Below, one piece after another: positions 13,770 through 17,047 of a stretch of 17,047 nucleotides of DNA. Positions within the stretch are counted from its first letter, which is position 1. Every line of letters begins with the position of its first letter. A model generated the notes under the pieces. The model worked only from the letters and a program-made list of their open reading frames with translations. It searched no databases and had not been told where the DNA came from. Source of the stretch: QQUD01 sp039029915 (GTDB taxonomy: Bacteria > Chloroflexota > Anaerolineae > Promineifilales > Promineifilaceae); contig JBCCFD010000127.1 of assembly GCA_039029915.1 (NCBI GenBank), positions 1 through 17,047 on the forward strand, read 5' to 3'. The translations under genes and the position numbers were made by a program.

Positions 13770-14915
13770 CTACCTCACTATCAGAGGAAGAAAAACGGCA
13801 TAAATATCATCCACCACAAAAACTTGAATCGGAATCTCAAATGGTGATCCGGTAGTCTCAGGATCATCGGCAATGAGAGTCAGTGTTGTGCTGTAGTTGC
13901 CAACAGGCAGACCGTTCGTGTCAATCATCACGTCAATTTGCGTTATGGTATTGTCGCCGCTCATTAGATTCACTGTGGGTGTAATGGTGCCGTTTGGGTC
14001 TAAAACGGCCGTCCAGTTTAAGGCAGCCGTCAGTGAGATACCTACTGTTTGGTTCAACGTTTGTGGCTGATCATCATCGGCCATCAAGGCCATCGATGCG
14101 GTGTCGATGGCCATTGCTTTTTCTACCGTTAAAATCGCCTCATCCCAATAAACGTCATTGTGCTTAACCGGCACATCAGCACGTGAATAGGCAAAAACCG
14201 TGATTGTTTCTGTTTGGGCAACGGCCTCGATGCTAAAAACACCAAATTCATCATACTGCATCCGCTCATCGCTCCATATAACGTTCGGGCTTTGCCAATC
14301 GGTACCACCCGTGGGGTCAATACCTACCCGCTGATGCAGATAGCCGTGGTCATTGGGATCGCTCAAAAAGCCGGATAGAGTTAAGCGTGATGACCAAGCG
14401 TGCCCGTAAATGCTAAAGCAGTAGTTGCCGCCAATAACGGCCGTTTGCTGTTGATAAAAGCCGGCTTCGTGGGTGCTCCAAAACGAGAAATAATGCTGAG
14501 ATTTATCGCCAGCGAATACCCGAGGGGGCTGTTCATGAGGCAAGGACGGCACGTACTCAGGCTGAATGTTTTGCCAATTTTCATTGCGAGGGGTGTTCAG
14601 CCAATATGGATGCCAGTCGGTCGCCACTTTAACCCGCTCACAGTATTGGTTAGGTTCGTTATCATGCCACGTTTGGCAATCGGGATGGCCGGGGGCCGGC
14701 ATGACATACGGCTCGTACTCCCCCTCAAACGAAGGATTCGTTAGCAAATTGGTGCCAACGCACACTTCATCAGCCGCGACGGCTTGAGGTTGAGCAACTT
14801 CTGTTGGATTGGTAGAAACTGTTTGGGCAAATGTCGGTGAGGTGTGGTTGATTAATACGGCCGTTATTCCCAAGACGCCAAGAGTAAGGCCAAAAATGAT
14901 TAAAAATTTCTTCAT
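13770..14915 (-). CDS. Secreted two-domain beta-sandwich protein with FLPLI tail
   Basis: The ATG at 14915 is preferred because GGAG lies six bases upstream; the frame is also open to a TTG at 14927. The 381-residue protein starts MKKFLIIFGLTLGVLG, a clear signal peptide with likely cleavage near TFAQ. The first domain, from LLTNPSFEGEY to about residue 265 (ending VYWDEAILTV), has the opening and closing style of carbohydrate-binding jelly-roll modules of the CBM4/9 or galactose-binding type. The second (about 275-370) resembles a BACON/Ig-like domain, with LNWTAVLDPNG and IDTNGLPVGNYSTTLTL. It ends VFLPLIVR, like the neighbouring metalloprotease. No enzyme motif is seen; binding an extracellular glycan is an inference. 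It contains three ACGGCCGT sites and has several cysteines in the first domain that could form disulfides. Confidence 0.75.
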   Translation of the reverse strand: MKKFLIIFGLTLGVLGITAVLINHTSPTFAQTVSTNPTEVAQPQAVAADEVCVGTNLLTNPSFEGEYEPYVMPAPGHPDCQTWHDNEPNQYCERVKVATDWHPYWLNTPRNENWQNIQPEYVPSLPHEQPPRVFAGDKSQHYFSFWSTHEAGFYQQQTAVIGGNYCFSIYGHAWSSRLTLSGFLSDPNDHGYLHQRVGIDPTGGTDWQSPNVIWSDERMQYDEFGVFSIEAVAQTETITVFAYSRADVPVKHNDVYWDEAILTVEKAMAIDTASMALMADDDQPQTLNQTVGISLTAALNWTAVLDPNGTITPTVNLMSGDNTITQIDVMIDTNGLPVGNYSTTLTLIADDPETTGSPFEIPIQVFVVDDIYAVFLPLIVR

Positions 14916-15048
14916 ACGATACTCCAATTACCATTGCAAGACACAATCCAGATCGTAACCCAACTAAGAGGGCCAACCATAAGAACAGCGTGAAAACCAG
15001 CCCCTTTTCTCCACATATTCACAAAGACCGCCTCGTTATCGCCACCAC

Positions 15049-15215
15049 CGCTTTGGCTTCGACAGGCTCAGCCGCCGCTAGTTATTGTTTGCTAGCTGCC
15101 TGAGCTTGTCGAAGGCTTCACCCCACAAATTTCAACAGCACCTTGCCATAAGCACCCGCTTTGGCTTCGACAAGCTCAGCCGCCGCTAGTTTTACTTTGG
15201 CTTGGACAGGCTCAG
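15049..15215. repeat. Cluster of CTTCGACAAGCTCAG-type repeats
   Basis: Two direct 35-bp copies (15049-15083 and 15157-15191) differ at one base. An inverted copy (15098-15114, GCCTGAGCTTGTCGAAG) lies between them and a degenerate fourth copy at 15195-15215. Direct and inverted neighbours can pair into stems. The core resembles a repeat I recall from intergenic regions of many environmental bacteria; I have not searched for it. Confidence 0.8.
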
Positions 15216-15243
15216 GAGCACTCAGCCGTCGCTATATTCTCAA

Positions 15244-15273
15244 TTACAAGTATGGCAAATTCCCAAGTATAAT
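15244..15273 (+). promoter_or_regulatory. Candidate promoter of the acylase gene
   Basis: A perfect TATAAT (15268-15273) lies 18 bases after TTACAA (15244-15249), which is only a fair -35 match. It would give a leader of about 80 bases ending in a GGAG ribosome binding site. The TATAATCACC string is shared with the -10 region upstream of the 4494 gene. Confidence 0.4.
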
Positions 15274-15361
15274 CACCATAGGAAGAAGGAAACGGGTTAA
15301 TTTCATTTACCTAATGTGACATCTATTACCCGACACTTGACACTCAGCTGCTGGAGAAAAA

Positions 15362-17047
15362 ATGAATCGCTCAACAAAAATTGGTCTAGGCATTGGCGGA
15401 TTTATCGTCCTTTTAATTTTGGCAATCGTTATCGCGGGGTTTGTGGTTGTAAGACGGCCGTTTCCCGACACATCAGGCACCATCTCCCTCGCAGGCTTAC
15501 AGGAACCCGTCGAGATTTACCGTGACGAATTTGGCATTCCCCACATCTATGCTCAAAACGAGCACGATCTCTTTTTTGCCCAAGGGTACACTCATGCTCA
15601 GGACCGCTTCTGGCAAATGGAGTTTTGGCGTCACATTAGCGCCGGTCGCATATCTGAAATCGCCGGTGAATCTACCGTTGAGTCGGATATGTTTATTCGC
15701 ACAATGGGCTGGAATCGGATAGCAGAAGAGACCCTTGCTTATTATGAAGAAAATGAGCCTGAGCTCATGGCGATCATGGAAGCGTATGCTAAGGGGGTTA
15801 ACGCCTACATTGACGAAAATCAAAACAATATCTCAATGAACTATACGGTTCTAGGGCTTGTGAATGACCAATGGGAAATTGAACCATGGACACCACTCCA
15901 CACCGTTGGTTGGTCAATAGTGATGTCGGATGATTTGAGCGGCAATTGGAGCGACGAGGTGCGCAGGGCCAATTTAATTAAAGAGTTAGGCGAGTCGACG
16001 GTCGCGAATTTACAGCCGTTTTATCCGTATGAGTCCCGTCCCGTCATTGCCCCAACCGACCAACTGACTATTGATGGTGAAGAAGCAGCTATTTTGCAGG
16101 AGGCGATTTTAAACACGGCCGTAAACTGGGAAAACGTCAGCACCAACCTCATTGGCTCCAAACCAGATCTCGGCTACTTGGGCGCAGAGGGGTTTGTGGG
16201 CAGCAACAACTGGGTTATCCACGGTGACCACACGCCGACCGGCATGCCGCTACTGGCCAACGATCCCCATCTCGGCATCCAGATGCCCTCCATTTGGTAT
16301 GAAATCGGACTCCATGCTCCCGGTTATGACGTTACCGGCTTCTCATTTGCGGGTACACCCGGCGTCATCATCGGCCATAATGAAAACATCGCCTGGGGAG
16401 TGACCAACGTCCGCCCCGATATTCAAGACGTTTACATCGAAAAGATTAACCCCAGCAACCCAAACCAGTATGAATTTGAAGGGGAATGGCTCGATATGGA
16501 GATCATCGAAGAGGTCATAAGGGTTAACGGTGGGGAAGACGTTGTTCTTAATGTTCGGCTGACCCATCATGGCCCAATCATTAGCGAGGTGCTTGATGAT
16601 GCAACCGATATGCTCTCCATGCGCTGGACCGCCCATGAACCTAATAAACTATTAGCGGCCATTGTGGGACTCAATCGGGCTGGAAATTACGACGATTTTC
16701 GTGACGCTTTACGCAATTGGGACGTCCCGTCTCAAAATGTAGTTTATGCCGATATTGAGGGCAATATCGCCTATCAAATGCCTGGATTAGTACCCATTCG
16801 CAAAGATGGCAATGGCTTAGTGCCCGTCCCAGGCTGGACGGGTGAGTACGAATGGGAAGGTTGGATAGAGTATGATGAGCTACCAGCCCTGTTCAATCCA
16901 GACCAGGGTTATATCGTGACGGCCAATCACGCCGTAATCGATGAAGAGTTCCCTCATTTGATCAACCTCTATTGGGCAGATGGCAATCGCGGTCAACGAA
17001 TCACCGATATGATTGAAGCGGAGTTAAATGGTGATGGTACGGTTTCA
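15362..17047 (+). CDS. Penicillin acylase family protein (S45, Ntn hydrolase), 3' end beyond window
   Basis: The open frame runs from the ATG to the window edge, 562 codons with no stop. Residues 8-30 form a hydrophobic segment after a basic start (RSTK), with RR after it, fitting a signal-anchor in the membrane. The alpha-chain signature follows: YRDEFGIPHIYAQNEHDLFF..GYTHAQDRFWQMEFWR (53-88 region). The beta-chain start is G280-S281-NNW; autocleavage before S281 would expose the nucleophile. LANDPHLG and AGTPGVIIGHNENIAWGVTN are also family hallmarks. S45 enzymes hydrolyse amide bonds in acylated compounds, including beta-lactams and acyl-homoserine lactones; the substrate cannot be told here. 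GGAG 7 bases upstream supports the start. It carries two ACGGCCGT sites. Confidence 0.93.
   Translation, partial: MNRSTKIGLGIGGFIVLLILAIVIAGFVVVRRPFPDTSGTISLAGLQEPVEIYRDEFGIPHIYAQNEHDLFFAQGYTHAQDRFWQMEFWRHISAGRISEIAGESTVESDMFIRTMGWNRIAEETLAYYEENEPELMAIMEAYAKGVNAYIDENQNNISMNYTVLGLVNDQWEIEPWTPLHTVGWSIVMSDDLSGNWSDEVRRANLIKELGESTVANLQPFYPYESRPVIAPTDQLTIDGEEAAILQEAILNTAVNWENVSTNLIGSKPDLGYLGAEGFVGSNNWVIHGDHTPTGMPLLANDPHLGIQMPSIWYEIGLHAPGYDVTGFSFAGTPGVIIGHNENIAWGVTNVRPDIQDVYIEKINPSNPNQYEFEGEWLDMEIIEEVIRVNGGEDVVLNVRLTHHGPIISEVLDDATDMLSMRWTAHEPNKLLAAIVGLNRAGNYDDFRDALRNWDVPSQNVVYADIEGNIAYQMPGLVPIRKDGNGLVPVPGWTGEYEWEGWIEYDELPALFNPDQGYIVTANHAVIDEEFPHLINLYWADGNRGQRITDMIEAELNGDGTVS

Larger units (their letters stand above)
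14916..15361. other. Intergenic region with clustered repeats and acylase promoter
   Basis: This divergent gap of about 450 bases contains a cluster of four copies of a CTTCGACAAGCTCAG-type repeat (15049-15215) and a promoter-like TTACAA-N18-TATAAT (15244-15273) for the acylase gene. The rest shows no gene. Confidence 0.6.
430..16122. repeat. Highly iterated palindrome ACGGCCGT (17 exact copies, dispersed)
   Basis: Exact copies start at 430, 1701, 1943, 5807, 7079, 7176, 7797, 10222, 11338, 11629, 12580, 13056, 14005, 14437, 14857, 15454 and 16115. Near-copies TCGGCCGT or its complement lie at 3215, 7638, 8145, 9823 and 12772. Every copy is inside a called gene. The reading frame varies: 8 exact copies encode Thr-Ala-Val, 6 encode Asn/Asp-Gly-Arg and 3 place Arg-Pro inside it, so the signal is at the DNA level. 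Equal-base expectation is about 0.26 copies. Confidence 0.9.

Noticed and set aside
15049..15215. Possible CRISPR array
   Set aside because: Repeat copies alternate in orientation, have irregular spacing and differ in length; no cas genes are present.
430..16122. ACGGCCGT enrichment as a by-product of a Thr-Ala-Val or Asn-Gly-Arg protein motif
   Set aside because: The palindrome appears in all three reading frames and in unrelated genes on both strands, so no amino-acid motif can explain it.
1..17047. Possible mobile island or prophage
   Set aside because: No integrase, transposase, phage structural gene, tRNA attachment site or flanking duplication is visible; most genes are housekeeping.

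Overview
The window looks like a chromosomal segment of a member of the Chloroflexota (Anaerolineae/Ardenticatenia-like). This is inferred from three things: the style of the UvrC protein, two secreted proteins ending in a short FLPLI-type tail that I associate with secreted proteins of that phylum, and the mix of housekeeping genes. No rRNA, tRNA, CRISPR array, integrase or transposase is visible, so this is not a classical mobile island. Base composition is intermediate, with AT-rich gaps between genes.

Layout, left to right. (1) 186-791, a shortened VTC-fold (polyphosphate-polymerase-like) protein. (2) A minus-strand pair: ychJ-like SEC-C protein (1620-2021) then an SDR oxidoreductase (869-1567). 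(3) uvrC (2377-4248) behind a gap holding a dispersed hairpin repeat. (4) An unrecognised helical protein (4494-5300), convergent with a group-2-like sigma-70 factor (5396-6547). (5) Minus-strand pyrF (7487-8302), overlapping by 4 bases an Sfp-type phosphopantetheinyl transferase (6744-7490). (6) Plus-strand genes for an SNase-fold nuclease (8407-9459), a GNAT acetyltransferase (9504-9986) and the tRNA hydroxylase TrhO (10020-10913), ending at a strong bidirectional terminator. (7) Two minus-strand secreted proteins: a metzincin metalloprotease (11049-13367) and a two-domain beta-sandwich protein (13770-14915). (8) A membrane-anchored penicillin-acylase-family enzyme (15362 to the window edge, incomplete).

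The genes do not form one pathway. They are mostly housekeeping (DNA repair, pyrimidine synthesis, carrier-protein activation, tRNA modification) with an extracellular block at the right end.

The most striking signal is not a gene. The 8-bp palindrome ACGGCCGT occurs 17 times in 17 kb (about 0.26 expected for equal base use), always inside coding sequence, on both gene orientations and in all three reading frames, with five more near-copies. This resembles the highly iterated palindrome HIP1 of cyanobacteria but has a different sequence. Other signals worth attention are the shared FLPLI C-terminal tail, a VTC protein that has lost its catalytic core, several apparently leaderless promoters (best case pyrF), a 29-bp exact repeat 13.5 kb apart, and a 10-bp box shared by the upstream regions of the orphan gene and the sigma gene.
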